The notes: a model not told the origin generated them from the letters alone. Shown: positions 14,525-24,143, numbered from the stretch's first letter. The stretch: DNA of 64,000 bases from Nostoc sp. PCC 7524 (GCF_000316645.1 NC_019684.1:4686001-4750000), one strand, 5' to 3'. Numbers and translations are program-made.

Positions 14525-16627
14525 ATGCCAGATTTAGATACAAGAGAATGGTTATTGACCAATGGCTTAGGTAGTTTTGCCAGTGGTACTGTTGGTGATG
14601 CGCGGACAAGAACATATCATGGTTGGCTATTTGCCGCCACAAATCCACCGACTGGCCGCACCCTGTTGTTGTCGCACCTAGAAGCTAGCTTGGAAGTTTC
14701 CGGGAAAGTTGTGTCACTGGGAACGAATATTTGGGGTACAGGTAATATTGATCTGACAGGCTACAAACTGCTGCACTCCTTCGATATTAACCCAGTTCCC
14801 AAATGGATTTGGGGTGAAGATGACTGGCAACTCAGTAGACAGTTGTTGATGCCTCATGGTGTGGGTATAGGGGGGATTAGGGAAGAAACAAATCCTCACG
14901 ACTCACAAATGAGCCATCGCCTGTTGATTCAATATCGTTATGAAGGTAGAGAAACTGCCGTGTTAAGGCTGCGACTGCTGATAGCCGATCGCGACTTTCA
15001 TAGTCAACAAACTGCTAGTACAAATTTACAATTTTCTCAACTGCTAGGACATCAACAAGTGTACCTGCAAGCAATGATATCTGGACGCTTTGGTACACCT
15101 TGGCAGTTGCGCTGGACACAAGGAGAATATCAAGCAGATGGTGTTTGGTACTGGTATTATAAATTACCAGAAGAAACACAACGAGGATTAGGCGATCGCG
15201 AAGACCTCTACAGCCCTGGTTATTTAACAGTTACTCTCAAGCCAGGGGATGCAGTCACTCTAGAAGCACGCGTGGGTTTGCCTGAACAGCCACTAGATGT
15301 TCTTACCCCGGATACGTTTGCGGAAGCTTTAGAGGCAGAGCAAGAGCGATTGTCTGAGATTTTTGGGTGGGAAGTAGAAAGAGATGGGGGAGATGAGGAA
15401 GTAGCGGGAGAAGAGGAAGATTGTTTAACAATTTCTTCCTCATCCCCCTCATCCCCAATTTGGCGGCAACTACTCAAAGCAGGCGATCAATTTATTGTCC
15501 ATCGTGCTTCCATTGCTGGTCCTACGGTGATTGCTGGTTATCACTGGTTCAACGATTGGGGACGGGATACTTTAATTGCTTTGCCGGGTTTAACGTTAGT
15601 ACCACAACGCTTTGACCTCGCAAAAGGATTGTTACAAACCTTTGGGCGTTACTGTCGTTACGGACTGATACCTAATACTTTTCCTGATGTTGACAGTGAA
15701 CCTTATTACAACAGCATTGATGCGGCCTTGTGGTGGATTGAAACTTTAGGACTGTACCTAGAAGCTACCCAAGACTGGCAATTTTTATCTGAGCAGTTTT
15801 CTGTGGTGCAACAAATCCATAAAGCTTTTGTCGGTGGTACGCGTTACAACATCCAAGTTGATGCTACTGATGGACTGTTGGGTTGGGATGCGCCTAATGT
15901 GGCTTTAACTTGGATGGATGCGGTGGTAGGAGGAGAACCTGTAACGCCTCGTCCTGGCAAAGCAGTAGAAATTAATGCTTTGTGGTACTCTGCTTTGTGT
16001 TGGATGAGTACCTGGGCAGAACGCTTGAGTCAGTTGGAAGTAGGGGATGCAACGCGGTTAGCTAAACAGGCTCGGCGTTATGCTCAACAAGCACAACAGG
16101 TAAAAGCTTCTCTGCAAAAATTTTGGCATCCGCAATTGGGCTATTTGTACGACACTATTGATTTTGACGATCGCCGCAATGCTCAAATTCGCCCCAATGC
16201 TGTTTTAGCGTTGTCACTTTACCATTGTGGATTTACTCCAGAACAGGGTTGTCAAATTATCAATGTGGCAACTGATCGCCTGCTGACTCCTTATGGACTT
16301 CGTAGCCTTGACCCAAATGATCCAGAATATATAGGTAAATATTTAGGTAACTCACAAACACGCGATCGCGCTTACCATCAAGGTACTGTTTGGTCTTGGC
16401 TAATTGGCCCCTTTATCCGTGCTTGGCAGCGTTTTCTCCCTCAAGAACCACTGCCTTTTGATTGGCAACCCCTGCTACAACACTTGCTAAATGATGCTTG
16501 CATTGGTTCTATTTCGGAAATTTTTGATGGCGATCCACCTCATCAAGCCAGAGGAGCCGTAGCCCAGGCTTGGTCAATCGCTGAAGTTCTTCGTCACTTA
16601 CCTATTTCTTCAGGCAATAGGCAATAG
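14525..16627 (+). CDS. Glycogen-debranching-type enzyme (amylo-alpha-1,6-glucosidase, GH133/GDE family)
   Basis: 700 residues. The N-terminal beta domain starts E-W-L-L-T-N-G-L-G-S-F-A-S-G-T-V-G-D-A-R-T-R-T-Y-H-G, the GDE_N signature. The (alpha/alpha)6 catalytic domain contains A-G-Y-H-W-F-N-D-W-G-R-D-T-L-I-A-L-P-G (about 337-355), E-I-N-A-L-W-Y-S-A-L and R-A-Y-H-Q-G-T-V-W-S-W-L. It probably hydrolyses alpha-1,6 branches of glycogen, with glgC nearby. A low-complexity segment at residues 288-311 is encoded by a repeat (15386-15457) that seems to have inserted in frame between the two domains. Confidence 0.92.
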   Translation: MPDLDTREWLLTNGLGSFASGTVGDARTRTYHGWLFAATNPPTGRTLLLSHLEASLEVSGKVVSLGTNIWGTGNIDLTGYKLLHSFDINPVPKWIWGEDDWQLSRQLLMPHGVGIGGIREETNPHDSQMSHRLLIQYRYEGRETAVLRLRLLIADRDFHSQQTASTNLQFSQLLGHQQVYLQAMISGRFGTPWQLRWTQGEYQADGVWYWYYKLPEETQRGLGDREDLYSPGYLTVTLKPGDAVTLEARVGLPEQPLDVLTPDTFAEALEAEQERLSEIFGWEVERDGGDEEVAGEEEDCLTISSSSPSSPIWRQLLKAGDQFIVHRASIAGPTVIAGYHWFNDWGRDTLIALPGLTLVPQRFDLAKGLLQTFGRYCRYGLIPNTFPDVDSEPYYNSIDAALWWIETLGLYLEATQDWQFLSEQFSVVQQIHKAFVGGTRYNIQVDATDGLLGWDAPNVALTWMDAVVGGEPVTPRPGKAVEINALWYSALCWMSTWAERLSQLEVGDATRLAKQARRYAQQAQQVKASLQKFWHPQLGYLYDTIDFDDRRNAQIRPNAVLALSLYHCGFTPEQGCQIINVATDRLLTPYGLRSLDPNDPEYIGKYLGNSQTRDRAYHQGTVWSWLIGPFIRAWQRFLPQEPLPFDWQPLLQHLLNDACIGSISEIFDGDPPHQARGAVAQAWSIAEVLRHLPISSGNRQ
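15386..15457. repeat. Repeat-derived insert inside the debranching-enzyme gene
   Basis: A GATGAGGAAG-type purine-rich arm, a central ATTGTTTAACAAT and a pyrimidine-rich arm CTTCCTCATCCCC form an imperfect inverted repeat. Its arms resemble the GATGAGGG units seen in intergenic DNA at 60390-60430. It encodes a Glu/Ser-rich spacer (EEVAGEEED...SSSSPSSP). Confidence 0.6.
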
Positions 16628-16699
16628 GCATAATTGATGTGTACTCAGCTTTTATTCACTAGCGCATAAAAATTCAGTCAGCCTGATAATCTTTCTTCC

Positions 16700-16742
16700 C
16701 TATCACCTATCACCTGTCACCTGTCACCTATCACCTGTCACC
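16700..16742. repeat. Tandem CACCTAT/CACCTGT heptamers
   Basis: Six heptamers alternating CACCTAT and CACCTGT between the debranching-enzyme gene and the convergent deacetylase gene. The complement (GGTGACA) recurs at 27420-27459. Confidence 0.85.
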
Positions 16743-16747
16743 AGATA

Positions 16748-17620
16748 TTAATAGCATTTTTCATATTGCTTATGATTCATAGAAAAGCTTGCTTCAGTCA
16801 TTTGTATAAGTTTTTGAGTTGATATTTGCCGATTCACAATTAGACGAGGAATTTGATAATGATTTTTTAAGCAACTATGATTTAATATCTCATTGTTATA
16901 TAAATAACCAGATAAATAATATTTATATACATATGCTTCTACCTGTTTATTAGTAGTTCCAAAGGGATAAGCAAAATGAGATGCGACTTTTTGCTTTGGA
17001 TCTAAATCTTGTGTACATTTCCTTAAGATAGTTCTGGCTTTTAATAATTCATTGACTAATCCTCGACGTGATAATTTTGTTAAATCTTTATGATTTAATC
17101 CATGAGATTGAATATCATAAAAACCTGCTTTTAAACCTTCCCTTAATTCCAGACATCCTAATTTGTTAGAATTACTATTTTCCTGATGAGCTAATTGACC
17201 TGGATTGATAAATAAAACAACCTTTACCTTGGTTTTATATTTTTTTTCTAGTTTGTAGAGAATAGGAAGTAATTTGGTATGCACTGATTTATAACCATCA
17301 TCGAAGGAAATCATGATGGGCTTTTGTTTCTCACGCTCCGCAGGAATTGGTTGCGATTTAGTTAAGAAAAAATCATATAAATCCTGAGTTGTTAGAAACC
17401 AATAATCATGCAAAACTAAATACTCTAAAAATTTTTCTAATTCTGGTTTAGAGTAGTGCATTACTTCTGCATTAATAATATTATTTTTAGTATCTACAAT
17501 ACCATGAAAGCCAAAAATAGGGACTACAGGCTTAGTGTATTCAAAATTTAAAACTGCCAAAGAAATAATAGAAATTAGAGCTAAACTAAAAGGTAAGTTT
17601 TGGGTTTTTGGAGTTGTCAC
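16748..17620 (-). CDS. Polysaccharide deacetylase (NodB domain, CE4)
   Basis: 290 residues from a GTG start. One membrane or signal segment (about 9-24) precedes the NodB domain: M-I-S-F-D-D-G-Y holds the catalytic Asp and metal-binding Asp, S-H-G-L-N-H the metal-binding histidines, and F-A-Y-P-F-G the later conserved strand. It probably removes acetyl groups from a cell-wall or exopolysaccharide outside the cytoplasmic membrane. The gene is more AT-rich than its neighbours and has no linked partner. Confidence 0.88.
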   Translation of the reverse strand: MTTPKTQNLPFSLALISIISLAVLNFEYTKPVVPIFGFHGIVDTKNNIINAEVMHYSKPELEKFLEYLVLHDYWFLTTQDLYDFFLTKSQPIPAEREKQKPIMISFDDGYKSVHTKLLPILYKLEKKYKTKVKVVLFINPGQLAHQENSNSNKLGCLELREGLKAGFYDIQSHGLNHKDLTKLSRRGLVNELLKARTILRKCTQDLDPKQKVASHFAYPFGTTNKQVEAYVYKYYLSGYLYNNEILNHSCLKNHYQIPRLIVNRQISTQKLIQMTEASFSMNHKQYEKCY

Positions 17621-17789
17621 AGAAGTTTAATTGTTGTTATTATTTATTTTGATATTGGTATTAGCTCAGAGAAGTGCATTTGGAGAAGTGAGGCAGAATG
17701 TAGGAGCCAGAACTTACCAGCAACAAGATTTTATACCAGATTTTGACTCCTGATTCCTAAATCTTGATAATTAGCATTAGTCAAAATAT

Positions 17790-18566
17790 TTACCTGATCA
17801 ACTGTGCGGCAGAGTTAAAGAACTGACGACACAATCCTTTGGTAATTAACACTGTTATTAATAAATTGGCAACTGCAACTATCAAGATAATCAAAATTTC
17901 GTAGGAGATAGCCTCGGAGGGAGTGACACCGCCAAGTAACTGTCCGGTGGTAATTCCGGGTATGGCTACCATACCTAAGAGCATCATCTGATTGATAGTG
18001 GGAAGTAAGGCGGCTCTAATGGCTTCTTTACGGTACTGGTTAGTTGCTTGCTGGGGTGTTGCACCCAAACTTAAGTGAGTTTCGATTTCCGTGGGAAAGG
18101 TGTTCATATTATTCACCAAACGTTCCCCAGCGATCGCAGCTGCATTCATCCCATTACCTAAAACCATCCCAGCCAAAGGAATTATATAGCGCGGTTCGTA
18201 CCATCTATCTGGTTGAATAATTAAGAAGTTAGTGTAAACCAGTGTGAGGAAGGTACTCAGGAACATTGCACCCCAAACTAAAGGTAATACATAGGGAATT
18301 TTTTGACTGATGCGATTTCGTGCGACAATCGCCGTAATCGTTAACATCACTGCTAAAAACACCAAAACCGCCCAAAGATTGTCCAAAGCAAAGATGAAGT
18401 CTAAAACGTATCCCAAAACAGCTAATTGTAGGATGCTTCTGCCAGTAGCGATCGCTAAGTTTAACTCTAGTCCTAATCTTTCCCAGGCAGATAAACCAAT
18501 TGCGATCGCCATTAATCCTACAGCAATAGCCAAATCAACCAAGTCCAACTTAATCAAATCCTGCAT
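17790..18566 (-). CDS. FetB/UPF0014 family ABC transporter permease
   Basis: 258 residues with about seven hydrophobic segments. It contains the family stretch I-I-P-L-A-G-M-V-L-G-N-G-M-N-A-A-A-I-A followed by L-S-L-G-A-T-P-Q-Q-A, and P-T-I-N-Q-M-M-L-L-G-M-V-A-I-P-G. FetB with its ATPase FetA exports iron and aids oxidative-stress tolerance in E. coli. No FetA-type ATPase gene is adjacent, so the partner must be elsewhere or the role differs. Confidence 0.85.
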   Translation of the reverse strand: MQDLIKLDLVDLAIAVGLMAIAIGLSAWERLGLELNLAIATGRSILQLAVLGYVLDFIFALDNLWAVLVFLAVMLTITAIVARNRISQKIPYVLPLVWGAMFLSTFLTLVYTNFLIIQPDRWYEPRYIIPLAGMVLGNGMNAAAIAGERLVNNMNTFPTEIETHLSLGATPQQATNQYRKEAIRAALLPTINQMMLLGMVAIPGITTGQLLGGVTPSEAISYEILIILIVAVANLLITVLITKGLCRQFFNSAAQLIR

Positions 18567-18906
18567 GGGTTCTCTACCTTTTAAGAGGGGTATAGGGGTT
18601 TAAGGGTGTAGGGGAGGAAAAAGTTTTTCGTTCCTTCGTAGTAGTTGGTGCGCCGCTAGTGGGACTGTTTTTAGAATTTCCCACTCATCACAGTTTACAT
18701 ATGGGGAACATTAATTTGAGGAGTGGCTTCTTGGTTGGTACATCATCACTCTTGGTTAACCAAACATCTACAATAATTTCAGTAAAAACTCTGTTTAATA
18801 TGTGTTTGAGGTCACAGTCTTATTATGGTTTTTTGATGAAAAATTTTATTAGCACCAATTGACAGTCACAATATGTTCTTTGTATCTTCATATAAAATGA
18901 AAACTT
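18567..18906. other. Intergenic stretch, no gene seen
   Basis: This holds a GGGGTGTAGG-type repeat near 18588-18616 and AT-rich DNA that should carry divergent promoters for the FetB-like and aminotransferase genes. The one short frame here (18659-18862) has no recognisable features. Confidence 0.5.
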
Positions 18907-20055
18907 ATGATCCCAAGCATAAATTTTATTCCTGCATTTGATATTAAGCAGCAATATACTGCTCTAGAAGCAGAAGTGAGTGCTGCCGTTGTAGAGGTTC
19001 TAGCATCTGGACGTTATATTGGTGGCCCTTTAGTTGACAGCTTTGAGCAACAGTTTGCTGCCTATCATGGTGTGACTGATTGTGTAGCCTGTAACTCTGG
19101 TACAGATGCGTTATATCTAGCACTACGCGCTTTAGAAATTGGTGCAGGCGATGAAGTGATTACTACACCTTTTACCTTTGTCGCCACGGTGGAAGTTATC
19201 AGTGCTGTTGGTGCCAAGCCAGTGTTTGTTGATATTGATGCGACGACGTTTAACCTGGATATACAGCAAGTAGCGGCAGCTATTACACCCCGAACCAAGG
19301 CAATTATCCCAGTTCACCTATTCGGACAACCTGTGGATATGACGGCACTGATGGCGATCGCCCAATCTCACAATGTAGCAGTAATTGAAGATTGCGCTCA
19401 GTCTACAGGAGCCATTTGGGGTGAGCAAAAAGTCGGTAGCATTGGACATATTGGTTGCTTTAGTTTCTACCCTACTAAAAATTTAGGAGCTTGTGGCGAC
19501 GGTGGAGCAATTACCACCAATGATCCAGCACTGGCTGCTAAGGTACGGATCATTAAAGAGCATGGGCAGAAGAATCGCTATCAATATGAGGAAATAGGTG
19601 TAAATAGCCGCTTGGATGCCATCCAAGCTGTAATTTTACAGATTAAGCTGCGTTATCTCGATACATGGAATCAGCAACGTCAAGCGATCGCCGCATATTA
19701 CCAGCAATTCCTCAATCAAATTCCTGGTATCATCCCACCGCAACCATTAGCGGGTGGGGTAAGCGTGTGGAATCAATACACTATCCGCGTATCAAACGAA
19801 GGACGTAACGGTGCTAGCGCCACATATCGTGACTCAGTACGCAATCAATTGCAAGAAAAGGGGATAGGTTCAATGGTTTACTATCCTTACCCTTTACATC
19901 TACAACCAGCCTATCAACATCTAGGCTATCAACCAGGACAATTACCCACAGTAGAGCAAGCTTGCAATGAGGTTTTATCTTTGCCGATGTTCCCAGAACT
20001 AACAACCCAGCAGCAAGAGCAGGTAATTTATGCTTTGAAGGATATTTTGGTGTAG
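18907..20055 (+). CDS. DegT/DnrJ/EryC1/StrS family aminotransferase
   Basis: 382 residues of a PLP-dependent sugar aminotransferase. G-T-D-A-L-Y-L-A-L-R-A-L lies near residue 66, T-P-F-T-F-V-A-T near 93 and E-D-C-A-Q-S-T-G-A near 163. The Schiff-base Lys is in S-F-Y-P-T-K-N-L-G-A-C-G-D-G-G (about residue 192). These enzymes transfer an amino group to keto-sugars for surface polysaccharides. No sugar-biosynthesis cluster surrounds it, so the substrate is unknown. Confidence 0.92.
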   Translation: MIPSINFIPAFDIKQQYTALEAEVSAAVVEVLASGRYIGGPLVDSFEQQFAAYHGVTDCVACNSGTDALYLALRALEIGAGDEVITTPFTFVATVEVISAVGAKPVFVDIDATTFNLDIQQVAAAITPRTKAIIPVHLFGQPVDMTALMAIAQSHNVAVIEDCAQSTGAIWGEQKVGSIGHIGCFSFYPTKNLGACGDGGAITTNDPALAAKVRIIKEHGQKNRYQYEEIGVNSRLDAIQAVILQIKLRYLDTWNQQRQAIAAYYQQFLNQIPGIIPPQPLAGGVSVWNQYTIRVSNEGRNGASATYRDSVRNQLQEKGIGSMVYYPYPLHLQPAYQHLGYQPGQLPTVEQACNEVLSLPMFPELTTQQQEQVIYALKDILV

Positions 20056-20110
20056 AGGAAGCAGGGGAGGCAGGGGAAGAAAAATCTAATTCCCCATGCC
20101 CCACTCAGCA

Positions 20111-20854
20111 CTAATTAGCCAACACTTTTGTATTCGCTAAAGCTTCAACTAAGCCGCGAACAGCAGCAATCATTGCTACTTCACTGTTAAGTTGGTTGAT
20201 AGCTGAACCGACACCCACACCAGCTGCACCAGATGCGATCGCTAGTGGTGCTGTGACGTTGGAGATGCCAGAAGCACACAATACTGGAACTGATACAGCA
20301 CGAGAAATTTCATAGGCTGCCGCTAAAGTGGGAGCAGCTTTTTCAATTAATCCCAAAGTTCCAGAGTGAACTGGTTGGCTGCTAGTACCGCCTTCGGTTT
20401 GGATAATATCTGCACCAGCTTTCACTAATTCTTCTGCCAGTTGTACCTGTTGATCTAGTTCTAGAATGTGGGGAACAGTCACAGATAAGGTAATTTCAGG
20501 TAACAGAGCGCGGGTTTGACGTGTTAACGCTAGCACTTCCTCTGCTTCAAATCTGCGTCCTTGAGCGTAGAAAGTATCGAAGTTACCGATTTCAATCAAA
20601 TCTGCACCAGCAGCTACTGCTAAGACGAATTTTTCTGGTTCTACGGCTGATACGCAAACGGGTAGGTTAATTATTTTTTTGGCTAGTTGTACTAAAACAG
20701 GATCAGCTGCAATATCTACAAAAGTTGCACCACCAAGTTCTGCTGCTTTCACAACGGCTGCGACATGATCAGTGTCAAAGTTGTTCAAACCGCTAATGAC
20801 TTTGAGAACACGACGGTTAGTAAATGCACTTTGCAGTGTAGAAGACATTGCCAT
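20111..20854 (-). CDS. Ycf23/DUF561 family protein
   Basis: 247 residues of a TIM-barrel type protein. It contains K-V-I-S-G-L-N-N-F-D, A-T-F-V-D-I-A-A-D, C-V-S-A-V-E-P, G-A-D-L-I-E-I-G-N-F-D, I-I-Q-T-E-G-G-T-S and C-A-S-G-I-S-N-V-T-A-P-L-A, the conserved strands of Ycf23, which is encoded in red-algal plastids and cyanobacteria. The function is unknown; the fold suggests a (beta/alpha)8 enzyme acting on a phosphorylated substrate. Met3 is an alternative start. Confidence 0.88.
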   Translation of the reverse strand: MAMSSTLQSAFTNRRVLKVISGLNNFDTDHVAAVVKAAELGGATFVDIAADPVLVQLAKKIINLPVCVSAVEPEKFVLAVAAGADLIEIGNFDTFYAQGRRFEAEEVLALTRQTRALLPEITLSVTVPHILELDQQVQLAEELVKAGADIIQTEGGTSSQPVHSGTLGLIEKAAPTLAAAYEISRAVSVPVLCASGISNVTAPLAIASGAAGVGVGSAINQLNSEVAMIAAVRGLVEALANTKVLAN

Positions 20855-21075
20855 AGTTGTAATTTTGAAGCTACGAAAATAACCTCTATTCTACCGCCCC
20901 TAAGATGGTGGGAGGACTATATTCTCAAGAAAATCAATAAAAAGTTGATCAGAGTAGGATTTCGCGGGGGTAAGTGCGATCGCTTGAAGCCATACAGCAA
21001 GTTGCAGCTAAATAACAAGGCTTTTGGGAAACGCATATTTAATTTCTGGAAATCGTGAAAATTAGCGGTATTCAG

Positions 21076-21105
21076 ATCCCCGACGTAATTTGAGAAGTCG
21101 GGGAT
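21076..21105. repeat. Hairpin with perfect 9-bp stem in the intergenic region
   Basis: ATCCCCGAC and GTCGGGGAT enclose a 12-base loop. No T-run follows on either strand. Similar CCCCGAC/GTCGGGG hairpins are common dispersed elements in Nostocales genomes. The surrounding 20855-21247 holds no gene I can support. Confidence 0.5.
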
Positions 21106-21247
21106 ATTGTTGCTCACGCATAATTTATGACTGCTATATATCGACAATAATTTTATTGAACTTGTCGATTTAATTTTTAAATTAATTGCCTCATGTTTAC
21201 TTATCAAATAAACGTGAATAAGCTCATCTATTTTCTTATATTACTTT

Positions 21248-21266
21248 AATAACCTCCTCTTAACCT
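21248..21266 (+). promoter_or_regulatory. Candidate Pho box upstream of the PhnD-like gene
   Basis: AATAACCT, three bases, then CTTAACCT: an 8+3+8 direct-repeat layout like the cyanobacterial SphR/PhoB box (consensus CTTAACCT repeats). The second half matches fully and the first matches 6 of 8. It lies about 110 bases before the chosen start. Regulation by phosphate is inferred. Confidence 0.4.
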
Positions 21267-21377
21267 AAATCAACTCAATTTATTTTCCGTACTATCACAG
21301 AAGTCTTCAAAATTATTCAGACTTATAATTTTTGTCGTATCGCCAACAAATATTAATTTTTGTCTAAAAATACAGCT

Positions 21378-22268
21378 ATGAAACGGCGTAATTTAATTAA
21401 GTATTCATTCTTGTTTATTACTGGCTGTACAGCAAGTACAAGTGCTATTAATAATGGTTCCGAACAATCATCTAAGTTACCTAAAGCCCTAAAGTTTGCT
21501 GTTACAGATGTGACTGGAATTGAAGATTTAAAAAGAGATTTTGGAGAATTTTGTACGGTTTTAGAAGCAATATTAGGCATTAAAATAGAATTATTCCCTG
21601 TAGAAAACCCCACAGCAGCAGCACCAGCCTTATTATCAGGGAATTTAGATATTGCATTTGCAGGACCATCAGAGTACCTAATTTTACATTCTAGGGCTAA
21701 AGCAGTTCCTGTAGTTGGAGTTAAACGTAAAAATTACCATCCTATTTTTGTTGTGCGTGCAGATAGCAACATTAAAACATTAGATCAATTAAAAGGCAAA
21801 ACAATTGCTATGCGTAAAATAGGCTCAACTTCTGGACATATTGCACCTACCAGTTTACTAATAGAAGCAGGATTAGATCCCAAAACTGATTTCAAAACTG
21901 TCATGTTAGATAACAAAGGAGGAAAAGCCTTAAAAACAGGTGAAGTCGATGCTTGGGCTTTATCATCTGATAGATACAAAAATGTTCTAGAATCTGAAGG
22001 TTTATTAGATACAGATTTTAAAATAATCCTCAAAGGACCGGAACTACCCAGCGATGTCTTTGTTGTTAGTAATCAATTAGCATCTAGCTTTGTAGAAAAC
22101 CTGCGATCGCAGATGCTGAAAAATCAAGATAAACTCATTCAAAGTATGGTAACTGCTCAGGCTAATCGTAAGTATGTAGGCAGTCAAATGACTATAGCAA
22201 ATGATGCTGATTATAATATGATTCGTGAAGTTTATCAAAAGATTGGACAAGACAGTTTCTTAAAATAG
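21378..22268 (+). CDS. PhnD-like phosphate/phosphonate-binding lipoprotein
   Basis: 296 residues from ATG 21378 (MKRRNLIKYSF); an upstream TTG at 21360 is less likely. The signal ends in F-I-T-G-C, a lipobox, so the protein should be a lipoprotein. The mature domain has F-A-V-T-D-V-T-G-I-E, A-F-A-G-P-S-E-Y-L, Y-H-P-I-F-V-V-R-A-D-S, L-K-G-K-T-I-A-M-R and G-S-T-S-G-H-I-A-P, the pattern of PhnD periplasmic binding proteins. No permease or ATPase gene is next to it; instead a histidine kinase starts 24 bases downstream, suggesting a sensing role. Confidence 0.88.
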   Translation: MKRRNLIKYSFLFITGCTASTSAINNGSEQSSKLPKALKFAVTDVTGIEDLKRDFGEFCTVLEAILGIKIELFPVENPTAAAPALLSGNLDIAFAGPSEYLILHSRAKAVPVVGVKRKNYHPIFVVRADSNIKTLDQLKGKTIAMRKIGSTSGHIAPTSLLIEAGLDPKTDFKTVMLDNKGGKALKTGEVDAWALSSDRYKNVLESEGLLDTDFKIILKGPELPSDVFVVSNQLASSFVENLRSQMLKNQDKLIQSMVTAQANRKYVGSQMTIANDADYNMIREVYQKIGQDSFLK

Positions 22269-22292
22269 CGTAATAGTGTCCGCCTTAAATTA

Positions 22293-24143
22293 ATGATAGA
22301 TATTAGCTTCAATAAATTAAGAAATAATTGTCTGCGTTTAGTAAGTGGTTTTAGCTATAATTGGAGTATCACTAAAAAAATTGGTTATAGCTATACTATT
22401 GTTATTGGCACTACTTTAATAGGCATAATTAGCGGTTCATTGATTGCATACTATTATGAACTAGCCGCTTACAAAAAATTAAACTTATCTTATCAGCAGC
22501 AATATCTTTTAAAAGATTTAGAGAATGATGTAACAAGAGCTAGATTACATCCTCAAAGATTATTTAGCGTTCTAGAAGATTCAGTTTGGTTAGAGTTTGA
22601 AAAAAATAGATTTTTGACAGATGTTAATCATATTAAGCAGCAATTATCCGAAATAGAGAACTTTGCTAATAATCATTCCCAAGATTTAGCAACGGATTTT
22701 CAAACTTTCCATAATCTATTAAAAGCATATAAAGAAAATATAGAATTATATAATAAAAATATTCAACACCTCTGGAAAGAAATAGAATCCATAGAATCAA
22801 ATGATTTACCCTTAAACAAGCTCTTATCTTTTCTGAAAGAAAAGGAAATTATTAATATTGATGTTACATTTGAGCAAAAATCAGATGAATTAACTCAAAT
22901 GATTATCTATGCAGAAAAACAACAACAGCAAGCCAGTAAGAGTTTTAATGATGCCAGGAATTTAAGATTACAGTTGGTTGGTATCAGTATATTATTATCT
23001 ACTGCGATCGCAGCAATGATTGCTTTGTTAACCAGTCGTTTAATTGCTCGTCCCCTACAATCAGTGACAAACATTGCCAAAAAAATTACTCAAGAATCAA
23101 ATTTTCGACTCAGAGCTAAGATTAGTAGTCATGATGAAATAGGAACTCTAGCAAATTCTTTAAATCAATTAGTAGAATGGGTGGGAGATTATACGGAAGC
23201 TTTGGAAATTTCACGCCAAACTTTAGAGCAACGCGTAGAAGAACGTACTCATGAACTGCAACAAGCTCAACATACTTTAGAACAGCGAGTAGAAGAACGT
23301 ACTCAAGAATTAAAAATAACACTAAAAGAATTACAAGAAACCCAAGGACAACTTATTCAAACAGAAAAAATGTCATCCCTTGGGCAAATGGTTGCAGGTA
23401 TAGCCCACGAAATTAATAATCCTGTTAATTTTATTTATGGCAATATTGAATGTGCAGATGGTTATATCAAGGATTTACTACATTTAGTAAACTTATATCA
23501 GCAACAGTATCCTGATCCAGATTTTATCATTGCAGATACAATAGAAGAAATTGACCTCAACTTTATTAGCAAAGATTTAGTAAATCTCCTCGCTTCTATG
23601 AAAATGGGCGCTCAACGTATCAGAGAAATTGTCTTATCTCTGCGTAACTTCTCCCGTTTAGATGAAGCTGATATGAAAGATGTAGATATTCATGAAGGTA
23701 TTGATAATACTCTCTTAATTCTTAATTATCGGTTGAAATTAGGAGTTGAAGTAATTAAAGAATATGGAAAATTACCATTAATTGAATGTTATCCAGCGCA
23801 ACTCAACCAAGTTTTTATGAATATCATTAGTAATGCAATAGATGCTTTACTAGATTACAGTAACCAAGTTAACAAACAAATTACTATATTGACAACTAAA
23901 TTAGATCACAACCATATCAAAGTACAAATTCATGATAACGGGCCGGGAATTCCACCAGAGATTATCAAAAGATTGTTTGATCCTTTTTTCACAACTAAGC
24001 CAGTCGGCAAAGGTACAGGTTTAGGCTTGAGTATATGCTACAAAATCATTGAAAAACACCAAGGTAAAATAGAAGTATTATCTGAACCATCTCAAGGTAC
24101 TGACTTTATAATTATCTTGCCCATTAAAACAGAACTTAATTAG
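22293..24143 (+). CDS. Membrane sensor histidine kinase with HAMP domain
   Basis: 616 residues. Membrane segments at about 32-53 and 226-248 bracket a helical periplasmic sensor region of about 170 residues. A HAMP domain (249-300) leads into a coiled coil containing two near-identical 14-residue units (LEQRVEERTHEL, LEQRVEERTQEL). The phospho-acceptor His is in G-I-A-H-E-I-N-N-P (about residue 372). The ATPase domain has N-I-I-S-N-A-I-D-A-L (N box), D-N-G-P-G-I-P (G1) and G-K-G-T-G-L-G-L-S (G2). It is cotranscribed with the PhnD-like gene; no response regulator is adjacent. Confidence 0.92.
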   Translation: MIDISFNKLRNNCLRLVSGFSYNWSITKKIGYSYTIVIGTTLIGIISGSLIAYYYELAAYKKLNLSYQQQYLLKDLENDVTRARLHPQRLFSVLEDSVWLEFEKNRFLTDVNHIKQQLSEIENFANNHSQDLATDFQTFHNLLKAYKENIELYNKNIQHLWKEIESIESNDLPLNKLLSFLKEKEIINIDVTFEQKSDELTQMIIYAEKQQQQASKSFNDARNLRLQLVGISILLSTAIAAMIALLTSRLIARPLQSVTNIAKKITQESNFRLRAKISSHDEIGTLANSLNQLVEWVGDYTEALEISRQTLEQRVEERTHELQQAQHTLEQRVEERTQELKITLKELQETQGQLIQTEKMSSLGQMVAGIAHEINNPVNFIYGNIECADGYIKDLLHLVNLYQQQYPDPDFIIADTIEEIDLNFISKDLVNLLASMKMGAQRIREIVLSLRNFSRLDEADMKDVDIHEGIDNTLLILNYRLKLGVEVIKEYGKLPLIECYPAQLNQVFMNIISNAIDALLDYSNQVNKQITILTTKLDHNHIKVQIHDNGPGIPPEIIKRLFDPFFTTKPVGKGTGLGLSICYKIIEKHQGKIEVLSEPSQGTDFIIILPIKTELN

